A DNA stretch of 64,000 bases from Clostridium cylindrosporum DSM 605 (GTDB taxonomy: Bacteria > Bacillota > Clostridia > Clostridiales > Caloramatoraceae): positions 1-64,000 of the forward strand of contig NZ_LFVU01000005.1 in the NCBI RefSeq assembly GCF_001047375.1, written 5' to 3'. This document shows, piece by piece, positions 34,876 to 44,263 of this stretch (position 1 is the first letter of the stretch; each line of letters starts with the position of its first letter). The notes beneath the pieces were generated by a model that was given only the letters and a program-made list of their open reading frames with translations, was not told the origin of the DNA and ran no database searches. Position numbers and translations under genes: made by a program.

Positions 34876-36531
34876 TTACTCCCAGCTAAGTATAGGGCTT
34901 TCTATGGCCTTTCCAGGAGGAACTATTGGATATACATTTTCATCCTTACATATCTTACATTCTATTAATACTGGTCCTTCAAATACCTCATCCTTAGACA
35001 GTATCTCTTTAAGTTCATCTATACTCTCTGCACTATATGCATCTACTCCAAATGATTTAGATAGATTTACATAGTCTACACAATTATCCATATCTGTTTG
35101 TGAAAATCTTTCATTAAAGAACATTCTTTGCCACTGTCTTACCATTCCAAGTGCACAGTTATTAAGAAGTAGTATTATTACAGGCAGATTATATCTAGAT
35201 AGTGTAAACATCTCGTTACAGTTCATTCTAAAACTTCCGTCTCCTGTTACCAAAACTACCTTTTTATCAGGATTTCCAGCCTTAGCACCTATTGCAGCCC
35301 CAAGTCCAAATCCCATTGTCCCAAGTCCACCACTTGTAATAAAGCTATTTGGAAAATTAAATTTCCAATGCTGTGCAGTCCACATTTGATGTTGTCCAAC
35401 ATCTGTTGCAACAAATGTATCTTTATTAAACTTTTCATTGAAAAGCTTAAGTATATTTGTTGGATGGAACTGATTTTCATCTACTTTATTTTCATCTTTA
35501 TTGTTCTCTATTTCTTCTCTCCAAGTAGAACAGTCCTTCTTATCTACACCTTTGATTACCTTAGATAACATTTCCCTAAGGTCCCCTATAACAGATATAG
35601 AAGACTCTATGTTCTTGCTTATCTCACTTGAATCTATATCAAGATGAATAACCTTAGCATTCGTTGCAAAGTTATTTGGATCTCCAATAACTCTATCACT
35701 AAATCTAGCTCCTATGCCTATTAAAAGGTCACAATTACTAACAGCTAAGTTATTCTCTTTAAAACCATGCATACCAACCATTCCAAGTGATAGTGGATTT
35801 TCTCTTGAAATAGCTCCAAGTCCCATAACAGTACTAACTACCGGTGAGTCAATTTTCTCAGCAAATTTAGTTAACATCTCGCTAACTCCTGATTTTTTAA
35901 CTCCTCCACCTGCGTAGATCATAGGTTTTTTACTATTATTAATTGCCTCTATAACCATAGCTAGTTTTTCTTCATCAATAGAACTTTCACATTTACATAA
36001 AGGATTACCTTCATACTGGAAATCATCCTCTATGATAGATGTAAATATATCCTTTGGTATATCTATAAGAACAGGTCCTGGTCTTCCCTCAGTAGCTATT
36101 TCAAAAGCCTTATCAACAATCTCTGGAAGTTCCTTAACATCTCTTACTATATAGCTATGTTTAGTAATGGAAAAAGTTATTCCTGTTATGTCTACCTCTT
36201 GAAAAGAATCACGTCCAAGAAGGTCTCTAGTAACTTGACCTGTAATTACTACCATTGGAACAGAGTCCATATAAGCTGAAGCTATACCTGTAACAGTATT
36301 AGTTGCTCCAGGGCCGGAGGTTACTATACAAACCCCCACCTTCCCTGTGCTTCTTGAATATCCATCAGCTGCATGTGTTGCTCCCTGCTCATGTGCAGTT
36401 CTAATATGATTAAAATGATTATCTTCATATAGAGCATCATAAAGAGGTATTACAGAACCTCCTGGATACCCAAATATAGTATCAACGCCATTATGTTTCA
36501 AACACTTAAGAAGTAATTCTGATCCTTTCAT
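34876..36531 (-). CDS. ilvB: Acetolactate synthase, large subunit
   Basis: 551 residues. It joins pyruvate units, or pyruvate and 2-oxobutyrate, using TPP, FAD and Mg. The catalytic glutamate lies in AHEQGATHAADGYSR; GDGSFRMN with NNCALGMVRQWQ forms the TPP-Mg motif. Start chosen at ATG 36531, which is 8 bases after AGGAG; two earlier in-frame starts overlap ilvD or the site. Overlaps the ilvD end region, showing tight coupling. Regulatory ACT subunit is encoded at the operon head. Confidence 0.95.
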   Translation of the reverse strand: MKGSELLLKCLKHNGVDTIFGYPGGSVIPLYDALYEDNHFNHIRTAHEQGATHAADGYSRSTGKVGVCIVTSGPGATNTVTGIASAYMDSVPMVVITGQVTRDLLGRDSFQEVDITGITFSITKHSYIVRDVKELPEIVDKAFEIATEGRPGPVLIDIPKDIFTSIIEDDFQYEGNPLCKCESSIDEEKLAMVIEAINNSKKPMIYAGGGVKKSGVSEMLTKFAEKIDSPVVSTVMGLGAISRENPLSLGMVGMHGFKENNLAVSNCDLLIGIGARFSDRVIGDPNNFATNAKVIHLDIDSSEISKNIESSISVIGDLREMLSKVIKGVDKKDCSTWREEIENNKDENKVDENQFHPTNILKLFNEKFNKDTFVATDVGQHQMWTAQHWKFNFPNSFITSGGLGTMGFGLGAAIGAKAGNPDKKVVLVTGDGSFRMNCNEMFTLSRYNLPVIILLLNNCALGMVRQWQRMFFNERFSQTDMDNCVDYVNLSKSFGVDAYSAESIDELKEILSKDEVFEGPVLIECKICKDENVYPIVPPGKAIESPILSWE

Positions 36532-36542
36532 CTTCATCACTC

Positions 36543-38198
36543 CTAATCGCAAATAGCGCCTTTAGATGCTGAGCTTACTATCTTTGCATATTTTTTAAGG
36601 TACCCTGAAAGTTCCTTTTTCTTGATAACTTGATTCTTACGTCTATTTTCTAGTTCTTCATCACTTACTAATAGGTTTAATACTCCATTTGGTATATCTA
36701 TTTCAATCTTATCTCCATTTTCAACAAGACCTATAACTCCACCTTCAGCAGCTTCCGGTGAAACGTGTCCTATAGCTGCTCCTCTTGTAGCACCTGAGAA
36801 TCTACCGTCTGTAATTAAAGATACTGCCTTATCAAGTCCTCTACCTGCAAGTGCAGCTGTTGGAGTTAACATTTCTCTCATACCAGGTCCACCTTTAGGC
36901 CCTTCATATCTTATAACAACAACATCTCCTGCAACTATTTCACCATTTAGAATTGCTTCAACTGATTCTTCTTCTGAATTATAAACCTTTGCATTTGCTG
37001 TTACCTTAAGCATTTCTGGTGCAACAGCTGATTGCTTAACAACAGCTCCGTCGATTGCTACATTTCCTCTTAGAACCTTTATACCACCTGTTGTTCCATA
37101 TGGCTTTTCAATGTCTGCAATAACCTTATCACCTTTTCTATTTTTAGCTTCAAGTACTTCTTCCATGCTTTGTCCTGTGCATGTTGTAGAGTTAAGCTTT
37201 AAAAGACCCTTCTTTGAAAGTTCCTTTGCAACAGCAAGTACTCCTCCAGCTTTATAAAGGTCTTCCATATGGTAAGGACCTGCTGGTGCTAACTTACATA
37301 GGTTAGGAGTTTTATTACTGATTTCATTTATTCTATCAAGGTCAACATTAACCCCTGCTTCATTTGCTATAGCTGTTAAGTGAAGTACTGTATTTGTAGA
37401 ACATCCTAGTGCCATATCAACTGATAATGCATTGTGGAATGCATCCTCTGTCATAATATCTCTTGCAGTTATGTTTTCATTAACAAGCTTCATAATTTGC
37501 ATTCCTGTTTTCTTAGCTAGTCTCTTTCTTTCTGCAAATACAGCTGGAATTGTTGCATTTCCATCAAGTGCCATTCCAAGAACTTCTGTCATACAAGCCA
37601 TTGAATTCGCTGTAAACATACCTGAACAAGATCCACATGTAGGACATGCACAGTTTTCAAGTTCACAAAGTTCAGCTTCAGTCATGCTTCCTGCTGACAC
37701 CTTACCAACAGCTTCAAAAACAGTTGAAAGGTCTACTGCCTCTCCATTGAAATCACCTGCTAACATCGGTCCTCCACTTACTACGATACATGGTATATCA
37801 AGTCTAGCAGCTGCCATAAGCATCCCCGGAACAACCTTATCACAACTTGGAATTAAAACAAGTCCGTCTAGGCTGTGAGCCTTAGTTACAACTTCTATAC
37901 TGTCTGCAATTAACTCTCTACTAACTAGTGAGTACTTCATTCCTTCATGGTTCATTGCAATACCATCACATACTGCAATCGCTGGGAACTCAAGTGGTGT
38001 TCCACCTTCCATTAGTACTCCTCTTTTAACGCAATCAGCTATTTGTCTAAGTTCTACATGACCTGGAACAATTTCATTAAATGAGTTTACAATACCTATT
38101 AATGGCTTTTGTATTTCTTCATCAGTTAGTCCTGATGCCTTAAATAGTGATCTATGTGGTGCTTTAGTTACTCCTGCTTTCGCTAGTTCGCTTCTCAT
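36543..38198 (-). CDS. ilvD: Dihydroxy-acid dehydratase
   Basis: 551 residues. The Fe-S lyase that makes the oxo-acid precursors of Val, Ile and Leu. Conserved cysteines appear in [29 protein letters not shown] and the substrate region [20 protein letters not shown]. Full length, follows the regulatory subunit by about 35 bases. The window has no ilvC or ilvE. Confidence 0.97.
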   Translation of the reverse strand: MRSELAKAGVTKAPHRSLFKASGLTDEEIQKPLIGIVNSFNEIVPGHVELRQIADCVKRGVLMEGGTPLEFPAIAVCDGIAMNHEGMKYSLVSRELIADSIEVVTKAHSLDGLVLIPSCDKVVPGMLMAAARLDIPCIVVSGGPMLAGDFNGEAVDLSTVFEAVGKVSAGSMTEAELCELENCACPTCGSCSGMFTANSMACMTEVLGMALDGNATIPAVFAERKRLAKKTGMQIMKLVNENITARDIMTEDAFHNALSVDMALGCSTNTVLHLTAIANEAGVNVDLDRINEISNKTPNLCKLAPAGPYHMEDLYKAGGVLAVAKELSKKGLLKLNSTTCTGQSMEEVLEAKNRKGDKVIADIEKPYGTTGGIKVLRGNVAIDGAVVKQSAVAPEMLKVTANAKVYNSEEESVEAILNGEIVAGDVVVIRYEGPKGGPGMREMLTPTAALAGRGLDKAVSLITDGRFSGATRGAAIGHVSPEAAEGGVIGLVENGDKIEIDIPNGVLNLLVSDEELENRRKNQVIKKKELSGYLKKYAKIVSSASKGAICD

Positions 38199-38232
38199 TA
38201 TTTTTATCCCCCTTATTAATTAATTTATAAAT

Positions 38233-38457
38233 TTACATCATCTGTATATCTTTCACATCATATAGCTTTCTAAAGTGACTTAATATCTTGTCCTCTGATA
38301 CTGATTCATGAAATGATATGCTAACAGTTATATCATTTCCATTAACTTTTTCCATATTCACGGACTTTACATCTATTTCTTTTCTTCTTAGGTAATTTAG
38401 CACTCTAACCATGCTGTCCATTCCTTGATTAAAATTAACATTTACTACCTTTTCCAT
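38233..38457 (-). CDS. ACT-domain acetolactate synthase small subunit (IlvM/IlvN type)
   Basis: 74 residues: one ACT domain (NVNFNQGMDSMVRVLNYLRR and then VSISFHESVSED). It is the size of E. coli IlvM, much shorter than the 160-residue IlvH/N, and likely binds a branched-chain amino acid and tunes IlvB. Start placed at 38457 because GGTGG lies just upstream; ATG 38469 has no ribosome site. First gene after the T-box. Function is inferred from domain and operon. Confidence 0.8.
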   Translation of the reverse strand: MEKVVNVNFNQGMDSMVRVLNYLRRKEIDVKSVNMEKVNGNDITVSISFHESVSEDKILSHFRKLYDVKDIQMM

Positions 38458-38502
38458 AATAACCACCATACATTTTATTTTTATTTTTACACTAGATTTG
38501 AA

Positions 38503-38810
38503 TAATAAAAAACCTTCGTCCTCATAAATTTAAATTTATAAGGACGAAGGACTATCTTCGCGGTACCACCTTAGTTGTAGACAAAATCTACCTCTTATCA
38601 GGTCGAAGGAATACACCCCTATATATATACACCTTGAACCCTAATCATATAACGCTGATATACGTCCTTGCTTACTATACATTTCAGCAGGAAGCTCAGG
38701 AGTGATTATTTCATATTCCTATTAACACTAACTTTCAGCAAATTGTTAGCTCTCTGTAGTTAATATACTGAATATCTTTTTCTCCGTCTTTGCCATTTAT
38801 TTGTTATCAC
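38503..38810 (-). promoter_or_regulatory. T-box leader of the ilv operon, isoleucine specifier ATC
   Basis: T-box core TAAGGTGGTACC (38562-38573) followed by a strong terminator (stem 38513-38522/38541-38550, U-tract 38505-38512). Aligning the specifier loop with the valS T-box (codon, 6 bases, GAGC) places the specifier at 38704-38706, reading ATC. The operon should therefore respond to uncharged tRNA-Ile. Confidence 0.92.
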
Positions 38811-38824
38811 TGAATTTTAAATAA

Positions 38825-38853
38825 ATTATAATTCTACAAAAGAAGGTTGTCAA
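38825..38853 (-). promoter_or_regulatory. Consensus sigma-A promoter of the ilv operon
   Basis: Perfect TTGACA (38848-38853), 17-base spacer and perfect TATAAT (38825-38830). Confidence 0.93.
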
Positions 38854-38886
38854 TAGGCTTTATTCATATTTCTTAAATTTTCGACT

Positions 38887-40569
38887 TTAGCCTAAATCTT
38901 GCTTTAGATAAGTATAATCTCCACTGTCAAAGTTAACTACTAGCACATAATCCCCATTTTCATAGGTATATAAGCCTTCTTTACTACATACCTTAAGTGA
39001 TGATTGTGCAGCAAAGAGTCTTTTATATTGAAAATTACCGAAAGCCTTTTCAAGGTCCTTTTCTGAGTTATGCAATTTTTCACGTAGTCCTTTTTCATTT
39101 TCTTTAATAAGAAATTCTGGAAGACTTGATTTTTTAGTATTAAGTAGAAAATCTAGAAGCAGTAAATCCCTTATAACACTTTCATCATATTCCTGTGATA
39201 GAAACTCATGTATTAGCATAAACTTGTCCTTTAAATTTAGACTTCTAGTAAAGAAACCCTTTTCCTTTAGATATTCTTTAAACTCCCAAAAGAAAGTAAA
39301 CTTATCATATATATTCTCAAGTGCATAGTACATTGTTCTTCTAAATATATGGCTATTATAGAAATTCTCAAAAACCTTTTCTATCTCTAATAGTTCTATA
39401 ATATCCATTGATGACATAGTTGATGTTGAAAGTATTTGATATGGAGGATAGCTACACCACTTCATATCATACTTTTTTGCTTCTCTTTCCATTGGTGACC
39501 CCTTTAGAATTTTTAAAAATCCTAATTGTAAAACATGTGGCATAATCTCCATAGAATTATTAAATGAATTCTTAAATGATTTTATATCCTCTCCTGGAAG
39601 TCCTGCAATAAGATCTAAGTGACAATGTATCTTGTCCCCTTTAATTACCTTTTCCACATTCTTCTTAACCTTGTCAAAGTCCATTACTCTATTAATATTT
39701 TTAAGAATTTCATCGTTTGTACTTTGCACACCTATTTCAAATTGAAACATTCCCTTTGGTGCTGTATTTAAAAGTTCAATCATTTCATCATCTAGTAGAT
39801 CTGCTGCAATTTCGAAATGAAAAACTGTATTTCCCTTTCTCTCTATTAGGAACTTCCAAATCTCCATAGCGAATTTTTTATTAGCATTAAATGTTCTGTC
39901 TACGAATTTAACAAGCTTAACATTATTTTCTATAAAAAACTCAAGTTCATCCTTAACTCTTCCTATAGGAAATAATCTAATACCTCTTATAACAGAGGAT
40001 AAACAGTACTTGCAACTAAATGGACATCCTCTAGATGCCTCATAATAAACAATATTACTTGGTAAATCTTTTTTATCTTTATATGGGAATTCAAGAACAT
40101 CAAGAGGCTCTATAATAACCGGCTCTCTCCCTCTTATATTTCCATTATCTCTATAATAAACACCTTCAATTGTTCCTATATCAACTTTTCCATCAATATG
40201 CTTTAAAAGCAGGTTAAATGATATTTCCCCTTCCCCTGCAATTACATAGTCAATAAATTCATATTTATCTAAATATATATATGGATTATGTGTAATCTCA
40301 GGTCCCCCAAGAATAATTTTTATATTCTTATCAAGACTTTTTAATGTACTACATACTTTTAATGTACTTTCAACATTCCATATATAGCAAGAAAAACCTA
40401 TGACCTCAGGCCTTGCCTCATATATTTTAAGTGCTATATCCATTGCATTTTCATTTATAGTGGCCTCATATAAATCAATACTATATGAGGTTGAAAAAGC
40501 TTTTATATATCTTATAGCAAGATTAGAGTGTACATATTTCGAATTAAGTGACGCTAACGTTACCCTCAT
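38887..40569 (-). CDS. B12-binding-domain radical SAM protein (DUF4080 type)
   Basis: 560 residues. N-terminal cobalamin-type Rossmann domain (about 1-150, PEVIGFSCYIWNVEST), radical SAM core (about 170-380) with cluster SRGCPFSCKYCLSS, then a C-terminal DUF4080 helical domain. Family members are thought to be methyltransferases or rearrangement enzymes of unknown substrate. It overlaps the preceding methyltransferase-like gene by 26 bases, so the pair is coupled. Confidence 0.85.
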   Translation of the reverse strand: MRVTLASLNSKYVHSNLAIRYIKAFSTSYSIDLYEATINENAMDIALKIYEARPEVIGFSCYIWNVESTLKVCSTLKSLDKNIKIILGGPEITHNPYIYLDKYEFIDYVIAGEGEISFNLLLKHIDGKVDIGTIEGVYYRDNGNIRGREPVIIEPLDVLEFPYKDKKDLPSNIVYYEASRGCPFSCKYCLSSVIRGIRLFPIGRVKDELEFFIENNVKLVKFVDRTFNANKKFAMEIWKFLIERKGNTVFHFEIAADLLDDEMIELLNTAPKGMFQFEIGVQSTNDEILKNINRVMDFDKVKKNVEKVIKGDKIHCHLDLIAGLPGEDIKSFKNSFNNSMEIMPHVLQLGFLKILKGSPMEREAKKYDMKWCSYPPYQILSTSTMSSMDIIELLEIEKVFENFYNSHIFRRTMYYALENIYDKFTFFWEFKEYLKEKGFFTRSLNLKDKFMLIHEFLSQEYDESVIRDLLLLDFLLNTKKSSLPEFLIKENEKGLREKLHNSEKDLEKAFGNFQYKRLFAAQSSLKVCSKEGLYTYENGDYVLVVNFDSGDYTYLKQDLG

Positions 40570-41083
40570 TTTCAGCCTCCTGTGCCTTCTCGCATTCTAT
40601 ATAATACACGCCCTTATCAACTATTTTTTTCACTACTTGAAATCCAACATTCTCTATGGATTCTACTATATCCTTAAATTTAAGCCTAAATGGATTAATT
40701 CCAAGTGTATATTTCATTTTCATGATTTTTTCACCTGGTAGCTTTAACATTATAGTATATACATTAGGTAGTGAAAAAGCTCCAATGTTAAGATCGCATA
40801 TAACAAGTTTGCCATCTTTTATCAAACTCTTTTTTATATCTATTAGTATTTTCTCTAGTCTTTTTTTGCCCATAATAGAATTAAAGGACAAAATAGCCAC
40901 AGCACTATTATAGACAGATGCTGTGCAGGCAATTTCGTCCTCACATTCTAGAAATTCCTTGTCTATTTTGTCCTTCCTATAGGTTTCAATCATTTCAGGA
41001 ATTATAAAACTTCCTTTAGCTGAAATATCTAAAATATTTCCTTTAAGTTCAAAATCTCTTAAATTTATAGTTACTCTCGCCAT
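40544..41083 (-). CDS. Degenerate SAM-methyltransferase-like protein
   Basis: 179 residues from ATG 41083 (GAGGTGG upstream). The second half has the order LEKILIDIKKSLIKDGKLVI then CDLN, as in class I methyltransferases after motif I. But the SAM loop position reads ILDISAKGSFI, without the GxGxG. It may be a non-catalytic partner of the B12 radical SAM protein it overlaps. No closer assignment is possible. Confidence 0.5.
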   Translation of the reverse strand: MARVTINLRDFELKGNILDISAKGSFIIPEMIETYRKDKIDKEFLECEDEIACTASVYNSAVAILSFNSIMGKKRLEKILIDIKKSLIKDGKLVICDLNIGAFSLPNVYTIMLKLPGEKIMKMKYTLGINPFRLKFKDIVESIENVGFQVVKKIVDKGVYYIECEKAQEAENEGNVSVT

Positions 41084-41146
41084 TAATACCACCTCAAATC
41101 AAAATAAGACTTAAGGTATAGGTTCTTCATTTAAGAGAAGCTTCCT

Positions 41147-41728
41147 CTATTTTTTCTTCCCCTTTTTGTCTGGTTTTTTTACTGAAAATCCAAACTTTCC
41201 AAGTGGTTTAGACACCTTACAGTATTCTCCGTGACTATAACAGATAAGATTTGCTTTATCTAGATTTAATTTGTCATTTTCATCTAATAAATTCTCATTA
41301 ACATTTACAGCTAAAACCTCTGCAAGAAACATGTCATGTGAACCAAGACTTATAATATCTTTCACCTTACATTCTATATTTACCGGACACTCCTCTATCA
41401 TAGGCACGTTAACCTTTGTACCCATTTTTTTAGTAAGATTTAGGTGTTTAAATTTATCTATATCTCGTCCAGATTTAACACCACAAAAATCTGTATGGTA
41501 TGCAAGATTCTCTCCTGGAAGATTAATAATAAATTCTCCTGACTTCTTTATTAATTCATGAGAATATCTACTAGGTCTTACTGATATCGATACCATTGCA
41601 GGATTGGTACATACAGTTCCTGCCCATGCAACAGTAATTATATTATCAACATCTTCATTTTTGCAGCTAATCATAACAGCTGGTACTGGATAAAGCATTG
41701 TTCCTGGTTTCCACGTTAGTTTTGTCAT
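41147..41728 (-). CDS. Flavin reductase family protein (FMN-binding split barrel)
   Basis: 193 residues. YPVPAVMISCKNEDVDNIIT and WAGTVCTNPAMVSISVRPSR match the flavin reductase-like/flavoredoxin family; GEFIINLPGENLAYHTDFCG follows. A Lys-rich C-tail ends the protein. Related proteins pass electrons via FMN in anaerobes. Partner unknown. Monocistronic or joined to the genes downstream. Confidence 0.88.
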   Translation of the reverse strand: MTKLTWKPGTMLYPVPAVMISCKNEDVDNIITVAWAGTVCTNPAMVSISVRPSRYSHELIKKSGEFIINLPGENLAYHTDFCGVKSGRDIDKFKHLNLTKKMGTKVNVPMIEECPVNIECKVKDIISLGSHDMFLAEVLAVNVNENLLDENDKLNLDKANLICYSHGEYCKVSKPLGKFGFSVKKPDKKGKKK

Positions 41729-41773
41729 TCTTCATCCCTCCTAAATAATATTATACATAAAACACTAAATTAA

Positions 41774-41812
41774 AAAAAGCATCCTTAATTATTTAACTAA
41801 TAAGGATGCTTA
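41774..41812 (-). terminator. Terminator of the phospholipase-like gene
   Basis: AAGCATCCTTA and TAAGGATGCTT arms; on the minus strand the stem is followed by TTTTTTTAATT. Confidence 0.85.
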
Positions 41813-41830
41813 TTATTACAATATAACAAT

Positions 41831-42589
41831 TTACAATTTAGTTCCGATTTTATTTATTATATTATCTCTATTTATTATATCTCTTTTTATTTTTAAAATG
41901 TCTTTATGAAACTTTTTCATAATTCCTGCTGTTGTCTTTTGTGCAATTACAAGTTGTACACAGGTAATATTATAAAACTTTTTACAAGAATTAGGCTCAT
42001 TTTCGTGCCTTTCGTATGTTTTAATAGCACTTTTACTATTAAAATCTATAAACTCTTTAATTGTATCTAGGTATATTCCATCATTATAACTTTTAAATAT
42101 ATCGTGCTTTGTATACTCCTCAATAACCCAAAGCTCATACTTTCTATGATTGTCGAGTAGTTTTAGGTTAACGTGTTGAGGCACTGTCATATCCTGAATA
42201 AGATGGTTTACAGCCCCTAGATAAAACATGGAATTCTTAATATTGCCTTTAAAATAAGAGTTAAGAGCTTTAGTATAGTATAATATACACTCTCTCATAG
42301 CATTACTATTTCCATAAAGACCCTTGCAATTATAAGGATTATAAAAGTGGTTACTACTTTTAAAGTCTTGGTCAGCCCATATACCCCCACTATTAATATC
42401 TTCTATATAATTAGAAAACAAGGCATATTCTTCTTCAAATCCGTCGCTCCTAAGGATGTGAAGTGCTTGATTATTTATAAACTGGTGTACTTCACATTCA
42501 GTTGTCATTACCTTTTTCTTTAATGGATTAACTGCTCTTAGTACGTTTTTAAAAACAAAAGAATATGATTTTTCTATAGTTTTCATCAA
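41831..42589 (-). CDS. Zinc-dependent phospholipase-C-like protein without signal peptide
   Basis: 252 residues. Zinc-ligand pattern of the alpha-toxin/PlcB family is complete for seven positions: His35, Asp73 with His81 (IWADQDFKSSNHFYNP), His129 and Asp133 (NHLIQD), His139 (VPQH), His148 and Glu152 (HRKYE). Two departures: no signal peptide, and no N-terminal Trp, whose amino group is a zinc ligand in the mature secreted enzymes. There is no C-terminal C2/PLAT domain. It may act inside the cell or in the sporulating mother cell. Catalytic activity is possible but untested. Confidence 0.78.
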   Translation of the reverse strand: MMKTIEKSYSFVFKNVLRAVNPLKKKVMTTECEVHQFINNQALHILRSDGFEEEYALFSNYIEDINSGGIWADQDFKSSNHFYNPYNCKGLYGNSNAMRECILYYTKALNSYFKGNIKNSMFYLGAVNHLIQDMTVPQHVNLKLLDNHRKYELWVIEEYTKHDIFKSYNDGIYLDTIKEFIDFNSKSAIKTYERHENEPNSCKKFYNITCVQLVIAQKTTAGIMKKFHKDILKIKRDIINRDNIINKIGTKL

Positions 42590-42668
42590 TTATCATTCCT
42601 TATTCTTTTTATATCTTTATTTTAAACTATAATTGTTAAGTTGTAATTAAGAAAAACATTATATTATG

Positions 42669-44102
42669 TTATTTCTGTTGTTTTTCTTTCTCACTATTAT
42701 TCTTGCCCATTTTTATGAAAATTAGTATAACTAGTGAAAGTATAATCGTTCCTGATAAAATTACATATTCAATAGGTACACTTGTAGGTAATATACCTTC
42801 ATTTACAGCCTTTTCCTTGTCAATTTTTAACACTGTTCCATTTGTAGATTCTAGTATATAAAGTCCACCAATTGGAGAGAATATACATTGAGACGGATTC
42901 TTAAGTGTCTCTCCTCCATTAACGTTTACTATAAGTTCTTGGGTAGATTTATCCTTTGGATTAACTACTAAAATTTTTGCAGCTTCTTTACCTCCCTTAG
43001 CAAAGGGAACTAGAAGTTGTCCTTTAAACCCGAAATCTTCATCCTTCGATATATCCATATAACCTATTCTACCACTTTCCCCGAATGTAATAAGTGGCTT
43101 TGCAACCTCTCCTTTTACATAGTATGTAAGAGGTAGAGGTTGATTTTTTCCTTCTACTCTAAACTTCCTATTAGTAACTTCCTCTCCACCTTCAAAATCA
43201 GGCCATCCTGCATATTCACCTTTCCCAAGCTTATATATGTAATCTTTTCCATTAGCTATTGGTCTTGATCCTCTATTTTCCATACCTTGAACAGTAACAA
43301 GAACACTTCCATCTGATAAATTAATCATATTTTTAGGGTTACGAATTCCAAATGCAAACATTTCAACATATGAACCATCTTTATTCGCCCTTATAATTGA
43401 AGCATTAGATATTTCACTTCCTTTAACATGGTCATTTATCCTAGCCGGTGTATTAAAAGGAAGAAAACCATTTGTAGATGCTACATCATTTTTATCCTCT
43501 GTAAATGGATTAAGCGTTTTGAAGTTATTTCCCTTAAGAACCATTTCAGTTGATGGAATATCATGAAGATATGGGTTATCACGAAGCCATCCTCTTTCAT
43601 AATTATCTAGTCCTACAACACCTGAGTTCGTAGCACTTCCTTGAGCAATATATATCATTTCATCATATCCTATAGAAACACCGTTGTTTGAATAATCTCC
43701 ATGACTTGGAAGGTTGTTCACAACATCAGTTAACTTTCCGTCTTTATATTTAGATACCTTTCCCTTATGTGATATGTATAAAACTCCCTTTTCCATTTTC
43801 ACATATCCTATTGGTGAATTAAGTCCTTTAATAATTTCCCTATACTCACCCTTAGTAGTATATATAGAAACTTTCCCTTTACTTCCTTCATTTTCTCCTA
43901 TGTACATGTTCCCACTTTCATCAAAGCAAATTGATGATGGATTCTTTAAGCCCTTAACAGCTACACTTGATTTATAACCCTTAAGCACTTTTACCTTCTC
44001 ATTATTATCCTTCTTATAAAAACTAATATTCAAAAGATTTAGGGTTAAAATACATATAAGTACAGAAATCCCTATGCCTATTAGACTTTTAACTCTTTTC
44101 AC
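42669..44102 (-). CDS. Membrane-anchored glucose/sorbosone-dehydrogenase-like beta-propeller
   Basis: 477 residues. A transmembrane helix at about 7-27, a six-bladed propeller (about 50-430) outside the cell and a second helix at about 445-465 with a Lys-rich cytosolic tail. Blade motifs include GLKNPSSICFDESGNMYIGE (at 20) and FAFGIRNPKNM, the latter matching the soluble aldose sugar dehydrogenase family (GxRNPxG). PQQ is unlikely to be made by this organism, so a non-redox or PQQ-free role is probable. Substrate unknown. Confidence 0.75.
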   Translation of the reverse strand: MKRVKSLIGIGISVLICILTLNLLNISFYKKDNNEKVKVLKGYKSSVAVKGLKNPSSICFDESGNMYIGENEGSKGKVSIYTTKGEYREIIKGLNSPIGYVKMEKGVLYISHKGKVSKYKDGKLTDVVNNLPSHGDYSNNGVSIGYDEMIYIAQGSATNSGVVGLDNYERGWLRDNPYLHDIPSTEMVLKGNNFKTLNPFTEDKNDVASTNGFLPFNTPARINDHVKGSEISNASIIRANKDGSYVEMFAFGIRNPKNMINLSDGSVLVTVQGMENRGSRPIANGKDYIYKLGKGEYAGWPDFEGGEEVTNRKFRVEGKNQPLPLTYYVKGEVAKPLITFGESGRIGYMDISKDEDFGFKGQLLVPFAKGGKEAAKILVVNPKDKSTQELIVNVNGGETLKNPSQCIFSPIGGLYILESTNGTVLKIDKEKAVNEGILPTSVPIEYVILSGTIILSLVILIFIKMGKNNSEKEKQQK

Positions 44103-44200
44103 ACGCCTTCACTCCCAATTCCTTCTTCAAAATATTATATGTCTAAAGAATACTAATCTTTACTTTTATTTTCAGTAAGATTTCAAAGCTCCTATATGAG

Positions 44201-44229
44201 TTTACAAAAAATAACTTAAATGCTATGCT
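44201..44229 (+). promoter_or_regulatory. Sigma-A promoter of the aminopeptidase
   Basis: TTTACA (44201-44206), 17-base spacer, TATGCT (44224-44229). Confidence 0.65.
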
Positions 44230-44263
44230 AATTTTTAGATATTAATTATTAAGAGGTGGTAAA

